Origin: Dyella monticola
GTDB taxonomy: Bacteria > Pseudomonadota > Gammaproteobacteria > Xanthomonadales > Rhodanobacteraceae
NCBI RefSeq assembly: GCF_003363155.1
Contig: NZ_QRBE01000019.1
Span: 1-59,988, forward strand
Reading direction: 5' to 3'
DNA: 59,988 nt
Position numbers and translations under genes: made by a program. Below are positions 27,426-36,466 of this stretch, piece after piece; the stretch's first letter is position 1, and every line of letters begins with the position of its first letter. The notes beneath the pieces are model-generated. The model ran no database searches. It was not told the origin of the DNA and worked only from the letters and a program-made list of their open reading frames with translations.

Positions 27426-28601
27426 CTAAGGCGCCCAAACATGCTGCTCGCCTTCCAGAAAGTGGCCGAATGCGGCGAGTGATCGGACGCGATCGCAAAT
27501 GATCTTGACAATGGCAAGAATGGGTACCGCAAGAATGGCGCCAGGAACTCCCCACATCCAATCCCAAAAGAGTAGCGACATAATTACGAGCACCGGATTG
27601 AGCGTAAATCGGCGCGCAAGGATCAATGGGGTCACGGTTTCACCCTCGAGAATGTGAATGGTGCTGTACAGAATCATCGGCATAAAAGCCTTCCACAGCG
27701 GATCGAGGCTCAGCATGCCGACCGCCAAAAATATGGCGAAACCGCATAGCGGCCCTAGGATTGGCACAAAGTTCAGAAGAAAAGCAGCCGCACCCCACAG
27801 TAGGACGTCTTGAAGTCCCAGGGCCCACATGGCTAAGCCGGTCGCGATGCCAACCAGTGCGTTCATCCCGGTGACTGTCACGAGATAGGCAGAAATGTCG
27901 GCCTCGATTTGCTGCGAGATATCGGTAACCTGGCGCTTATCGCGAAATCGTGGCATCACCTCGACGAGCCGCCGTAAGAAGGTATCACCGGACATCAATA
28001 AAAAGAACAGAATAAGGAATGTTGCAAGGAACTCGGAGGCGAATGTATGCGCTGCGCTCAACAACGCAGCTTGAAGACCGTTCGTGAGTGAAGGGGACGC
28101 CTGCATGGTGCCGGCACCGGGTGTGTTCGCGCCTCCCACTGCCATTTTCGCATGGGCGAGTAAACGACTCATCGCATTGAGCGGTGCGCTGATGATTCGT
28201 ACGCGCTCTTGCAATCGCGGGAGACCTTCCGGAAGACGTTTCGCCCAATCGGATGCCGGCGTGCTCAACAGCTCTCCGAGTCCGCAAATAATACCCAGCA
28301 ATAGAAGAATAACTAGTAGGGAGGCCACTACGCGGCTCACACGTAATCGTGCAAACAAGCGCATGATCGGCTGCATCAGAAGTTTGAGGATGAAAGCCAA
28401 CACAATGGGCAGAAGCACCTCGCGTGCCAGATAGACACCGGCAAGCAATGCGAGAAGGAATAGTCCTCCCTGAAAAATCGCTTGAGGGTCTTGGGGAAGC
28501 GGCATATCGTTCCGTTCATCGGGTGCCGGTATCGCGCTATCGTCGATCGTCACTTCACGACCCACGCTTAAATCCCCTGAAGGCGGCTTGGAAGATGGCA
28601 T
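27426..28601 (-). CDS. AI-2E transporter family permease
   Basis: 391 residues from ATG 28601, backed by GGAGGG about 7 bases upstream. It starts with a short charged cytosolic tail, then two spans (FLLLALLAGVYLAREVLLPI, VLAFILKLLMQPIMRLFA) and a third (VVASLLVILLLLGIICGL). A long external loop, a helical hairpin and four more spans (LNFVPILGPLCGFAIFLAVG is the conserved signature) follow. Members of this family (YdiK, TqsA) are putative transporters or exporters, not proven AI-2 carriers. Monocistronic. Confidence 0.85.
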   Translation of the reverse strand: MPSSKPPSGDLSVGREVTIDDSAIPAPDERNDMPLPQDPQAIFQGGLFLLALLAGVYLAREVLLPIVLAFILKLLMQPIMRLFARLRVSRVVASLLVILLLLGIICGLGELLSTPASDWAKRLPEGLPRLQERVRIISAPLNAMSRLLAHAKMAVGGANTPGAGTMQASPSLTNGLQAALLSAAHTFASEFLATFLILFFLLMSGDTFLRRLVEVMPRFRDKRQVTDISQQIEADISAYLVTVTGMNALVGIATGLAMWALGLQDVLLWGAAAFLLNFVPILGPLCGFAIFLAVGMLSLDPLWKAFMPMILYSTIHILEGETVTPLILARRFTLNPVLVIMSLLFWDWMWGVPGAILAVPILAIVKIICDRVRSLAAFGHFLEGEQHVWAP

Positions 28602-29012
28602 GAGGCTGCCCTCCGCAATGTGCAGGTGCATGAGACCGGCGACCAGTGGACAGTACCGAATGTCAAAGACCTGCGATGCCCGCACATTCGGGTTAATGGG
28701 TGCTTACATGGGCGCGCCAATGAACTTAACGGCGTGTCCACGGCAAGCGTTAACGATGTCGGGATCTAGTCCGCTAAACGCGCAGAAGGAAGAAGGGCTA
28801 GCTACTTTGCATGTTCCTTGGGGTGATCACGCAAGAAGGTACCCAAGTGATCTCTTGTGTGCCACAACCCAACTCATAGTAAGTGACGGACGCAATCCTA
28901 CGTGCCGCCACCACCAACAGTAGCGGCGCATGGCAGAGCGTATTTCCAAGGAGACCTTGCCCAGGCCGCCAGCCCAAATCGCTAGATTGGCGCTACTTAG
29001 CAACCACAAAAT
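28602..29012. other. Intergenic, no gene seen
   Basis: About 410 bases without a supported gene, leading into the first direct repeat at 29013. Short frames only. No hairpin or family match found. Confidence 0.35.
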
Positions 29013-29050
29013 TTAGGCCGTTACAAATTGCACGAAAATCAAGACAACCC
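29013..29050 (+). repeat. Direct repeat, copy 1 (att-like)
   Basis: A 38-base sequence sharing 30 positions with 30231-30268, including the 14-base identical core TACAAATTGCACGA. The pair flanks the Abi-like membrane gene at about 1.2 kb spacing, as an insertion duplication or att pair would (inference). Confidence 0.55.
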
Positions 29051-29138
29051 TCAGAAGCGCGCACCGTGGCAGCTGAAGCCCAATTGGCTTCAGCACGCAA
29101 ACGCCGACGATCCGAATGAGTGTGGCCCGGCACGGCAT

Positions 29139-29795
29139 TCAACGTCGCGTGTTGCGAGTCAATGCTTCCGCGGCTTTTCGCGAACGATCGCCACGAAGGT
29201 GCATGTCGCAGAATTCAATGGTGATGGGCGACATATTTCCCAGCGTTGAGTGGAAAGGCTTAATACGATCGAGTATGCGAGCACCACGATCAGCGAAGAC
29301 CTTCAGATCGAAATACGCCGTGATATTGTCCCTGTAGAGCGCAACGGCCTCGCTGTACTGGCCCAGCAACTCCATGAGCTCCGTAAGGCGCCCTTTGAAT
29401 AATGCAGGCTCGATCGCCATCATATCCGTCTCCTTGTCCAATACGGCGCGCAGGGACGTGACCGAAGGCTGAGGTGCCGTCGTGACCAGCGGCGCATGGA
29501 GGATCTCTTGCATATCTCGATAGAGCGCATCGAGCCACCGCACGTGTTGATCTGCCAGTTGCCGCTGTCGGTCACGCTCAAGTAGTTCGTACTGCAAACG
29601 TACCGTCCAAACCACGGCCACCAAGGCAAGGAAGCTAAGGAGTGGTCCGGCCACCCCTCCGACATAGGAGCCAAAATTGGCCAAGTCGGTCGTTTGGTGG
29701 GATAGCGATGAGGCAAATCCGCCGAGCCAGAAGTAGGCCCCAATTGTCCCCGCAACAATCACTAGCCCCAGCAGAGCAAAGATAATCACGGCCAC
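29139..29795 (-). CDS. Membrane protein resembling phage abortive infection type
   Basis: 218 residues from GTG 29795, with AGGAGGG about 7 bases upstream. Two N-terminal spans (residues 4-27 and about 45-65) are followed by a cytosolic helical region. The FGSYVGGVAGPLLSFLAL stretch between and into span 2 is the signature of the putative phage abortive infection membrane proteins. The cytosolic part is long and charged. Bracketed by direct repeats, which suggests acquired defence cargo. Activity against phage is not shown. Confidence 0.55.
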   Translation of the reverse strand: MAVIIFALLGLVIVAGTIGAYFWLGGFASSLSHQTTDLANFGSYVGGVAGPLLSFLALVAVVWTVRLQYELLERDRQRQLADQHVRWLDALYRDMQEILHAPLVTTAPQPSVTSLRAVLDKETDMMAIEPALFKGRLTELMELLGQYSEAVALYRDNITAYFDLKVFADRGARILDRIKPFHSTLGNMSPITIEFCDMHLRGDRSRKAAEALTRNTRR

Positions 29796-30489
29796 ACGAC
29801 GGCCCTCCTAGTTGGGTTCCCTTCCTCAATATAGCGAAGAAGTAGCGACGCACTGCGCCGCTGGAACAAAAAAAAGGGGGGTCGCGCAGATATGCTCCGA
29901 TTCATTGACTTCAGGCCAGGCCACGCACACCGATGGCCTCCTCATAGCCTTTTCGAAGACAAACATACCGCCAAGCATGGCGGCATGGTCGGGCCCATCG
30001 GTCATCCATGGTGAGGTGGGGCCCCGCCTCGGCGCCTCACGTCCCGGCCCACCCATGTTAAGCCACCCGTGGTCAAAAATTTTGATGAAACCGGCCCGGA
30101 ATCTGCAGCCCGCAGGCCAGACACTCGCCGGATTATCGGTGGCCACGCGCCGAGAGTATGCGGAGCCGATCGGTGTACGAGCCAACCACCGAGAGGATGC
30201 ACAACGAAGCTGTTTCCAAGAGGTTTTAGGCTAGACCGCTACAAATTGCACGACAACCGGAACAACCCCCGATATGCCATCCCTTTGTGCTAAGAGGAAG
30301 ACCCCGAGGAATGGGCCGATACCAGCCTGCACGTCGGCCATGAAGAAGCTGAGGCATTCGAGCGCACGGACTCCGGGTCGAGTAGCGCGCATCATGGGTC
30401 AAAGGAAATCCGGCGCAAATTGAGGGCTTGCTCTAGCTGCTGTTGTAGCCTCGGTGGAGAACCACGTTTACCGTTGCGCCGCGTGTCCT
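29796..30489. other. Non-coding stretch with second direct repeat
   Basis: About 700 bases with no supported gene. A poly-A run and GC-rich inverted stretches (around 30000-30060) are visible. It ends at the direct repeat and the iterons near 30490. Confidence 0.35.
30231..30268 (+). repeat. Direct repeat, copy 2 (att-like)
   Basis: Second member of the pair described at 29013-29050, 30 of 38 positions shared. It lies just after a stretch of non-coding DNA, with the mobile patchwork continuing downstream. Confidence 0.55.
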
Positions 30490-30528
30490 ACCCAAACTAT
30501 TTTGTAAGTCCAACCCAAACTATTTTGT
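30490..30528. repeat. Two 16-base iterons resembling Tn7-type transposase sites
   Basis: ACCCAAACTATTTTGT occurs at 30490-30505 and again at 30513-30528, a 23-base period. On the minus strand the core reads ACAAAATAGTTTGGG, strikingly close to the Tn7 TnsB-binding core (ACAAAATAGTTGGG). The preceding TGTCC could be an element tip. HupE sequence begins about 12 bases after the second copy and is 5' truncated, so an element end or scar is likely here. Confidence 0.55.
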
Positions 30529-30541
30529 CAATTTCCAGGTT

Positions 30542-31003
30542 GTTTCCGCTTTCAGCCTTTCTCACTCGGTGACGTTGTCATTGGCCGTGCTGGGCATTGT
30601 CGATTTGCCTAGCCGATGGGTGGAATCGGGCATTGCGTTGTCCGTGCTGGTGGCCGCGCTGAACAATCTTTATCCAGTGGTGAATAGACGGGTATGGCTC
30701 ATTGCTTTCGCGTTCGGTTTCATCCACGGCTTGGGATTCGCCAGCGCATTGCAAGGATTGCGGCTGCCAGCTGGTGCGATGGCAGCCTCCCTTGGTGGTT
30801 TCAGTGTCGGTGTGGAAATCGGTCAGGAAGCAATCGTCGTCGCATTCCTGCCGCTGGCTTTCCTACTCCGCAAGACGCGCTACTACCGCGTAGCAGTGCT
30901 GCGCTGGGGCTCGCTACTCATCGTCATCATTGCCATGGGTTGGTTTGTACAGCGCGCGTTCAACATCGCCATTCCGGGCTTTAGTGCAATCATCCCTAAC
31001 TAA
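30542..31003 (+). pseudogene. HupE/UreJ-family membrane protein, 5'-truncated
   Basis: The HupE signature is clear in the remaining 3' part: SLSHSVTLSLAVLGIVDLPS, AALNNLYPVVNRRVWLIAFA, FGFIHGLGFASALQGL and VGVEIGQEAIVVAFLPLA, with five spans. The N-terminal spans and the metal-binding first His region are missing, cut near 30541 by the iteron sequence. An internal GTG at 30569 could start a short product. Followed 14 bases later by a TonB-dependent receptor, the usual partner in this group of bacteria for metal uptake. Confidence 0.75.
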
Positions 31004-31017
31004 CTACCCACCCAGGA

Positions 31018-33261
31018 ATGAGCATAGTCTTCGAGCAAGCGACAAGGAACACCTTCGCGCTGGTTTGCCTCATACTTCTGGCTGGTTTGCAAGCGGAGAA
31101 CTTCAAGGCGCGAGCAGCGGGCGCGCCAATCGGCTCGACCATCTCACCTCCGACGCATTCGGGTGCCCGGCAAGCCCGGACTACGCACGTGAACAAGCAC
31201 ATGCCATCTGCCGCAACAGACGCCCGCGATCATGCCGCTGTTCTTGCGGCGATCAATGTCATCGCCCACTACGAAAACGGCATAGGCACCTCGGACGCAG
31301 CCTCACAAGGCATCATCCTCGGAACGCTGCTGCAGGATATTCCGCTGTTGCGCCCCGGCAACATCCTGGAAGCCGTACCTGGCATGGTGGTTACGCAGCA
31401 TTCGGGGGATGGCAAAGCCAACCAGTATTTCCTGCGGGGTTATAACCTGGATCACGGTACCGATTTCGCCACCCGTGTCGATGGCGTGCCCGTCAACATG
31501 CCGACCAATGCGCACGGGCAAGGGTATTCGGATCTCAATTTTCTGATTCCCGAGCTGATACAGCGGATCGATTATCGAAAAGGAACCTATTCCGCTGAAA
31601 ACGGCGATTTTTCCGCAGCGGGGTCTGCGGACATCCACTACCGTAGCACCCTAGCCACCCCGCTCGCGGTGTGGGAATGGGGCAGTTACGGGTATCGCCG
31701 CATTCTGCTTGCCGGTTCCTTTCCCGTAACACACGGCCGCCGTCCTAGTGAGGCGACGGCACAGAGCCCTGTCTTACTGGCCGCTGTGGAAGGGCTTGAG
31801 GAAAACGGTCCATGGAAGCGGCCTGAGGGTATGCGCAAGATTAATGGCGTGCTGCGCCTGAGTGGTGGTGGCTCGGCAAACGGTTGGTCAGTCGATGCCC
31901 TCGCCTACCAAGCGCACTGGAACGCGACCGATCAGGTGCCGCTGAGCTTGATCCAGTCAGGCCAGCTTTGCCGGTATTGCGCACTGGACCCCACGGATGG
32001 TGGCGATACCGCGCGCGACATTCTCTCCGCGCAGTGGCACGCGCATGACGCACAGAGCTACAGCCTTGCTACGGCGTACTTTGAACATTACCGATTACAA
32101 CTATTTTCCAACTTCACCTTTTTCGAGCTACGCCCCGCCACAGGCGACCAATTCGAGCAGGCTGAGGCGCGAAATGTACTTGGCTTTACGGTAGCCCATG
32201 GCTGGATTCGTTCCTTGCAGAATCGCGACTCCACCACAGAGCTTGGTCTTCAGTTTCGCCGCGATGCTATCCGCGTCGGGCTGGTCGATACTGAAGATCG
32301 TATTCCCTTTGAAACCGTTGACGACAACCGCATCCGCGAAACGGAAGCGGCGGTGTACGTTCAGAACATCACGCAATGGAGCGACTGGTTTCGCAGCGTG
32401 GTAGGTGTGCGTGGTGATGATCTGTGGATGAGTGTGGATTCCTTGACGTTTGCAAAAAATAGCGGCAACGCCTCGGCGAGCCGGATATCACCCAAACTAT
32501 CGATGATTTTCGGGCCATGGCATAAGACCGAATTCTTTATCAACGCGGGTGAAGGCTTTCACAGCAACGATGCCCGCGGCGTTATTTACAAAATCGACCC
32601 GACTACCGGTACTCCTTCCTCGCGTGTGCCACCATTGGTAGGCGCCTTCGGGCAGGAAATAGGCATCAAGACCGACGCCATTGAGGACCTGCAAAGCTCG
32701 TTGACGCTGTGGCGCCTAGACAGCGAATCAGAGCTTGTCTATAACGCCGATTCAACGATCGGAAGCACCACACCGAACGGTTCAAGCCGTCGCTACGGCG
32801 CAGAATGGAACAACCACGTTTCCTTGAATCAATGGTTGCTGTTTGATGCCGATCTTGCGTACACCCATGCGCGCTACACACATCCTGAAGAAAATGGACA
32901 GATTGGACAGTTCATACCCAACGCTGTTCCGAAAGTCGCCTCAATCGGACTGACAGTACACAGCAACCCCATCTTGTCGTGTGATGTGACGATGCGCTAT
33001 GTTGGCCGATATCCGTTGTCGCAGAGTGGCGACCTGAGTGGATCCTCATCGGTCGTTACCAATGTGCGCATTCAGCGCATTCTGATGCCCCGCGTATCGT
33101 TAATGTTGGATATATTGAATGTCTTTAACCGCAAGTATGACGACATTGCCTACGCGCAGAATTACAGAATATCTAGAGATAGCCCGATAGTGCCCGATGG
33201 CGTCACAGTACATCCTGGTGAACCTCGCGAATTTCGCGCGACGTTTGTGATTCGAATGTAA
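31018..33261 (+). CDS. TonB-dependent outer-membrane receptor
   Basis: 747 residues. After an N-terminal hydrophobic segment (FALVCLILLAGLQA) and a linker, the plug domain has NILEAVPGMVVTQHSGDGKA, YFLRGYNLDHGTDFATRVDG, and VNMPTNAHGQGYSDLNFLIP, a combination typical of a proteobacterial subgroup linked to HupE. The rest is a 22-stranded-type barrel ending in FRATFVIRM with a C-terminal aromatic/Met variation. No obvious TonB box. Likely imports a metal chelate. The truncated HupE upstream may have lost the inner-membrane partner. Confidence 0.9.
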   Translation: MSIVFEQATRNTFALVCLILLAGLQAENFKARAAGAPIGSTISPPTHSGARQARTTHVNKHMPSAATDARDHAAVLAAINVIAHYENGIGTSDAASQGIILGTLLQDIPLLRPGNILEAVPGMVVTQHSGDGKANQYFLRGYNLDHGTDFATRVDGVPVNMPTNAHGQGYSDLNFLIPELIQRIDYRKGTYSAENGDFSAAGSADIHYRSTLATPLAVWEWGSYGYRRILLAGSFPVTHGRRPSEATAQSPVLLAAVEGLEENGPWKRPEGMRKINGVLRLSGGGSANGWSVDALAYQAHWNATDQVPLSLIQSGQLCRYCALDPTDGGDTARDILSAQWHAHDAQSYSLATAYFEHYRLQLFSNFTFFELRPATGDQFEQAEARNVLGFTVAHGWIRSLQNRDSTTELGLQFRRDAIRVGLVDTEDRIPFETVDDNRIRETEAAVYVQNITQWSDWFRSVVGVRGDDLWMSVDSLTFAKNSGNASASRISPKLSMIFGPWHKTEFFINAGEGFHSNDARGVIYKIDPTTGTPSSRVPPLVGAFGQEIGIKTDAIEDLQSSLTLWRLDSESELVYNADSTIGSTTPNGSSRRYGAEWNNHVSLNQWLLFDADLAYTHARYTHPEENGQIGQFIPNAVPKVASIGLTVHSNPILSCDVTMRYVGRYPLSQSGDLSGSSSVVTNVRIQRILMPRVSLMLDILNVFNRKYDDIAYAQNYRISRDSPIVPDGVTVHPGEPREFRATFVIRM

Positions 33262-33404
33262 CTCGTCCGACAAAGAACTCCGAGACGCGCGCGTCGACGT
33301 TGGTTGTACGCACCGTGGCAACGCCACATCGGGTCTTTGTGTCTAGATATCTTCGAGACGCGCGATTCGTCCACCGGTTGCGAGATTGCTGATTGTTACG
33401 TTGA

Positions 33405-33495
33405 TGGTGCCCCCAGGCAGGACTCAAACCTGCATCGGTGATCAGTGACCACTGCCTGATCCGGAGAAAACCCGGAACCTTTCGGCCACGGGGGC
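33405..33495 (-). tRNA. tRNA-like gene, long variable arm, atypical cloverleaf
   Basis: On the minus strand: acceptor GCCCCCG pairs with TGGGGGC (one G-T), then discriminator A and encoded CCA. A 5-bp T stem GCAGG/CCTGC closes a 7-base loop TTTGAGT. The anticodon arm TCCGG/CCGGA has loop GTTTTCT, anticodon UUU (Lys) in position. A long variable arm is present (CAGTG/CACTG). The D arm is stunted (GCC-GAAA-GGT) and one extra C lies between T stem and acceptor stem. Length 91 including CCA. Either a decayed class-II tRNA, a mobile-element tRNA or an unusual allo-type tRNA. Confidence 0.5.
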
Positions 33496-33609
33496 ATGAC
33501 AACAAACTTGATTGTGTGCGACCAAACACGAAATGATAAGTGCTGTCGGGTGCATAACACGTCGATGATGCTGCTTGGTGGTTCCCACTTGCGCGTGCTG
33601 CCTGACACA

Positions 33610-33840
33610 TGTGTCCTGTCTAAAAACGACAAACTGCCCCCTAGCTGCCAACAAACTGCCCCCTAGCTGCCAACAAACTGCCGCATAGTCGCCGGTCGAC
33701 CAACAACCTGCCGCATTCTCGCCGGAACGACCAACGAACTGCCGCGGAATTCGCGGGCCGGATGGTCGCGGCGACTTTCGAATTGCCAACAAGTTGCCCC
33801 GACTTTTGACCTACAAAATGCCGCGAATTTGGGTATGCGC
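33610..33840. repeat. Array of seven degenerate iterons, transposon-end-like
   Basis: Seven copies of a degenerate motif around CCAACAAACTGCCGC (examples: CGACAAACTGCCCCC, CCAACAAACTGCCGC, CCAACAACCTGCCGC, CTACAAAATGCCGCG) occur in one orientation, spaced roughly 20-40 bases. TGT trinucleotides lie just outside the first copy (33610 and 33612). The layout matches the multiple TnsB-binding sites at an end of a Tn7-like element (inference); no matching inverted array was found on the right. Confidence 0.6.
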
Positions 33841-33869
33841 AACAGACCATAAGAAGTTCGGCGCATTAG

Positions 33870-34151
33870 TTAGATCGTGTGCTCGAACCGCGGGTCGCGG
33901 ATGATCTCGTAGACATTTTTCTTGCTGCACAACGCCTTCAGCCTGGACACGCTGCCGTGAAAAATTGAGATCTCGGTGCGCTGCGGAAACAGCAGGTAGC
34001 CATTCAGGCTGCGGGCACCCGCCGTGGGCTTCTTGCATCGGAAAGCAAATGTTGCGCCCTGTTCATCGGCCAAGCCCACCTCGACCATCTGGTTGAGCGT
34101 ATTTTCCGTGCTGATTTTACGGATGTAAAACTTCAGGGGATGCACTTCCAT
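33870..34151 (-). CDS. Small hypothetical cargo protein
   Basis: 93 residues from ATG 34151, with GAGGAGGC about 5 bases upstream, so the start is secure. The product (MEVHPLKFYIRKISTENTLN...) is a small alpha/beta protein with a lysine-rich patch. It is the second gene of a pair with 34225-34650 in the same orientation, 73 bases apart. No family recognised. Lies just inside the iteron array, so it is probably transposon cargo. Confidence 0.5.
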   Translation of the reverse strand: MEVHPLKFYIRKISTENTLNQMVEVGLADEQGATFAFRCKKPTAGARSLNGYLLFPQRTEISIFHGSVSRLKALCSKKNVYEIIRDPRFEHTI

Positions 34152-34224
34152 TAGAGCCTCCTCAGCGTTTGAAATTGGACTGGCGCGTGACGTAAATACG
34201 GAATCCAGGCCCCAACCAATTCTG

Positions 34225-34650
34225 TCAGAACAGTTCCCGCTCCACCTGAAGCTGGGTGTCACGCGTGGTCATGAAGTCATCCGCGACGTCTTCGGCGGTG
34301 TCGAAGAAACTGTCCCACCGATGGCTCGCTGGCGACATGCTGTAGAAGTATTCCGCAAAGTAATACCCGCCGGCCTCCCCGGTCTTGGCCAAGCCTTCCA
34401 GCGCTTTATCGGGCACCCACTCGGAGAACGTCGCCCCCCTTGACCGGCGGTTTCTTGGTGCGGCAAGGGATACGTTTCGATGGCTGCGTGCAGCTGGCAG
34501 CTTTTGCTTGAGAATATCCGCCGCGTACGTTGCGGTCATGGCTACAACTAGCGCTAATTGATACCCCTTACTGATGGCGGCATGCACGACTTGCGCGATG
34601 TGCAGCTCGCTCCGTAAGTGACTGTCGGATTCGTGTCGATCGTCGCTCAT
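34225..34650 (-). CDS. Hypothetical cargo protein with one hydrophobic span
   Basis: 141 residues from ATG 34650; GTGGAGCGAG upstream fits a ribosome site. Residues 20-45 (VVHAAISKGYQLALVVAMTA) are moderately hydrophobic; the rest is charged and ends VERELF. Family not recognised. Paired with 33870-34151, and together they may form a small cargo module (a defence or two-component toxin type is possible but not supported). Confidence 0.45.
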   Translation of the reverse strand: MSDDRHESDSHLRSELHIAQVVHAAISKGYQLALVVAMTATYAADILKQKLPAARSHRNVSLAAPRNRRSRGATFSEWVPDKALEGLAKTGEAGGYYFAEYFYSMSPASHRWDSFFDTAEDVADDFMTTRDTQLQVERELF

Positions 34651-34885
34651 TCCACTCGCTCCACGATTGCCTCAAACGAAATTCAGGACCATGCAAGGCG
34701 CAGCGGCCGTTCCACCGTTACGACAGGTTGTAGTGCAGTTCGGCAAAAGCTTATGCAGCGTTTTTGCAGCATCCCATCCGCTACCAATTCTACTAACAGC
34801 TTGGCCGGTCCACTCGATGACCAGCGATGGAGTGAAGCGCGCCGTCACAATGGCCGGGTAATAGTTGCGGCGCGATTTTTTCCTT
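34651..34885. other. Unassigned DNA between cargo genes and IS5
   Basis: 235 bases with only short frames. One minus-strand frame (34672-34902) overlaps the IS end and lacks supporting signals. Nothing else seen. Confidence 0.3.
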
Positions 34886-36022
34886 AGGGATGCTCTGAAC
34901 AAATCACTTTCACCACACCCCCGATTCGAGTGTGCTGTGCCGCCATCGAAGGGGATGACGCCACGAAGAACAATTCCCCGCGCTCAGGTGACGCCTTTCA
35001 TGCCATCACCAGCAAACGTCGACGCGCCATCCATAAGTTCGACAACGCAAACAGCGTCAATACCTGGCCGGTGTTCTTCACCAGCCCCCGGTAACGGACC
35101 TTCGTATAGCCGAACTGCCGTTTGATCACCCGGAATGGATGCTCCACTTTCGCACGCACCGCCGCTTCGAGGTGTTCCACGTAACGCGTGATGTCTTTGA
35201 GCTTCCCGTTCACCATCGCCTTGACGTTGCCCGGCTTGGTGGCGATGTGCCACCTTAGGGGGCGCCCCTTCAGACCTTCACGTTTGTTCGCGCCGGTGTA
35301 ACCGGCATCGCCCCAAACGCTCTTTTCCTTGCCGTGCAGCAAGTGCTCGGTCTGGGTCACGTCCGCTTCGTTGGCCGGGGTTGTGGTGACCGTATGTACC
35401 AGGCCCGACTCCACGTCCACGCCGATGTGTGCCTTCATGCCGAAGTAATACCGGTTGCCCTTCTTGGTCTGATACATGGCCGGATCACGCTTGCCTTCCT
35501 GATTCTTGGTCGAGGACGGCGCATGGATGATCGTGGCATCCACGATCGTGCCCTGACGAAGCAACAACCCCTTGTCTCCAAGGTGGGCGTTGACCGCTTC
35601 CAGCAGCTTGCTCGCCAGATCATGCTTTTCCAGCAACCGGCGGAACTTCAGGATCGTGGTCTCGTCCGGCAACGCGTCATCGGCCAGGTCCAGCCGTGCG
35701 AAGCGACGCATCGACTCGATCTCGTACAGCGCATATCGCTCAACGCGTACCACTGTTGCATGAAATGAATGCGCAGCATCGTGCCCAGGGGCATCGGCGG
35801 CCGGCCGCGGCGACCGGCCTTCGGATAGTGCGGCTCGATGATCGCTTCGAGCATCGCCCACGGAATAACTTGCTCCATCTCCGTCAGGAACACTTCCCGG
35901 CGCGTTCGTTTCTTCTTGGCATCAAAACTCCACGAGGCGAAGGTGGTTTGCTTCATCGGCGTGGGCAACTCCGTGGCGTGGAGCTAGGATGCATCATTCG
36001 AGGAATAAATCAGAGTGTCCCT
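34886..36022. mobile_element. IS5-family insertion sequence, inactivated
   Basis: Terminal inverted repeats AGGGATGCTCTGAACAAATC at 34886-34905 and, inverted, AGGGACACTCTGATTTATTC at 36022-36003. Flanks read TTAG on the left and CTAG on the right, consistent with the YTAR target of IS5. The transposase inside is frameshifted. It sits inside the putative Tn7-like element's cargo zone. Confidence 0.8.
34998..35968 (-). pseudogene. IS5-family transposase with frameshift
   Basis: Begins MPTPMKQTTFASWSFDAKKK (DUF772-type N-terminal domain), then breaks frame near 35735, where QQWYALSD is followed out of frame by RYALYEIESMRRFARLDLAD. The remainder keeps the DDE core: GTIVDATIIHAPSS, YYFGMKAHIGVDVESG, VWGDAGYTGANKRE and EHPFRVIKRQFGYTKVRYRG. 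A small deletion explains the frame change. Inactive unless ribosomal frameshifting rescues it. Confidence 0.85.
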
Positions 36023-36466
36023 AGGTGGGCTGATCCCCTGGCAGCGGTTCGGCTGATCAACCCGGTCGGTTTCCGCACCTTGAATCGTAGTACCGTCGCT
36101 GAGGGAAACGTGACCGCGACGGAAACGGAGATGGTGTGGCGCCATCGGCAAACTCTCCATAGCTGCTGCGGCGATAGCGTGTGCCTCTATATTCGGTTTA
36201 TATGTCGATCCTGCGCGCTGCCGCCTGGCACTACCGGTTCACCTTGGCCGGAGCTTCCGTCATTTTTGGCGGCGCGTTCTTTGCGCTCGCGCTATACGCG
36301 CCTGGGATTCGTGCGGGTTGCGAACACCAACTTTATGGTGCGCGATTTGGAAAACGGATAGGGGTGGACACCGCGATTGGCACGCTCGGCCCGCAAATCC
36401 AATGCGCATCGCGGTATTGGGATTTCAGGAAATGCTCGTACTGCCGAGGCGAAGCGGCGCTAACCC
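36023..36466. other. Unassigned DNA between IS5 and sseB
   Basis: About 440 bases. A frame with one hydrophobic stretch (MSILRAAAWHYRFTLAGASV, from 36202) runs into the sseB antisense strand and lacks a ribosome site; I do not call it a gene. Confidence 0.3.

Noticed and set aside
27426-28601. Quorum-sensing AI-2 uptake role
   Set aside because: The family name AI-2E is historical; no lsr-type genes are present, so a specific AI-2 function is not claimed.
33610-33840. Iteron array as a CRISPR or a replication origin
   Set aside because: Copies are degenerate and short with uneven spacing, no cas or rep genes are near, and TGT-flanked iterons fit a transposon end better.
34672-34902. Minus-strand frame near the IS5 left end
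   Set aside because: Runs across the IS terminal repeat and lacks start signals; coding is unsupported.
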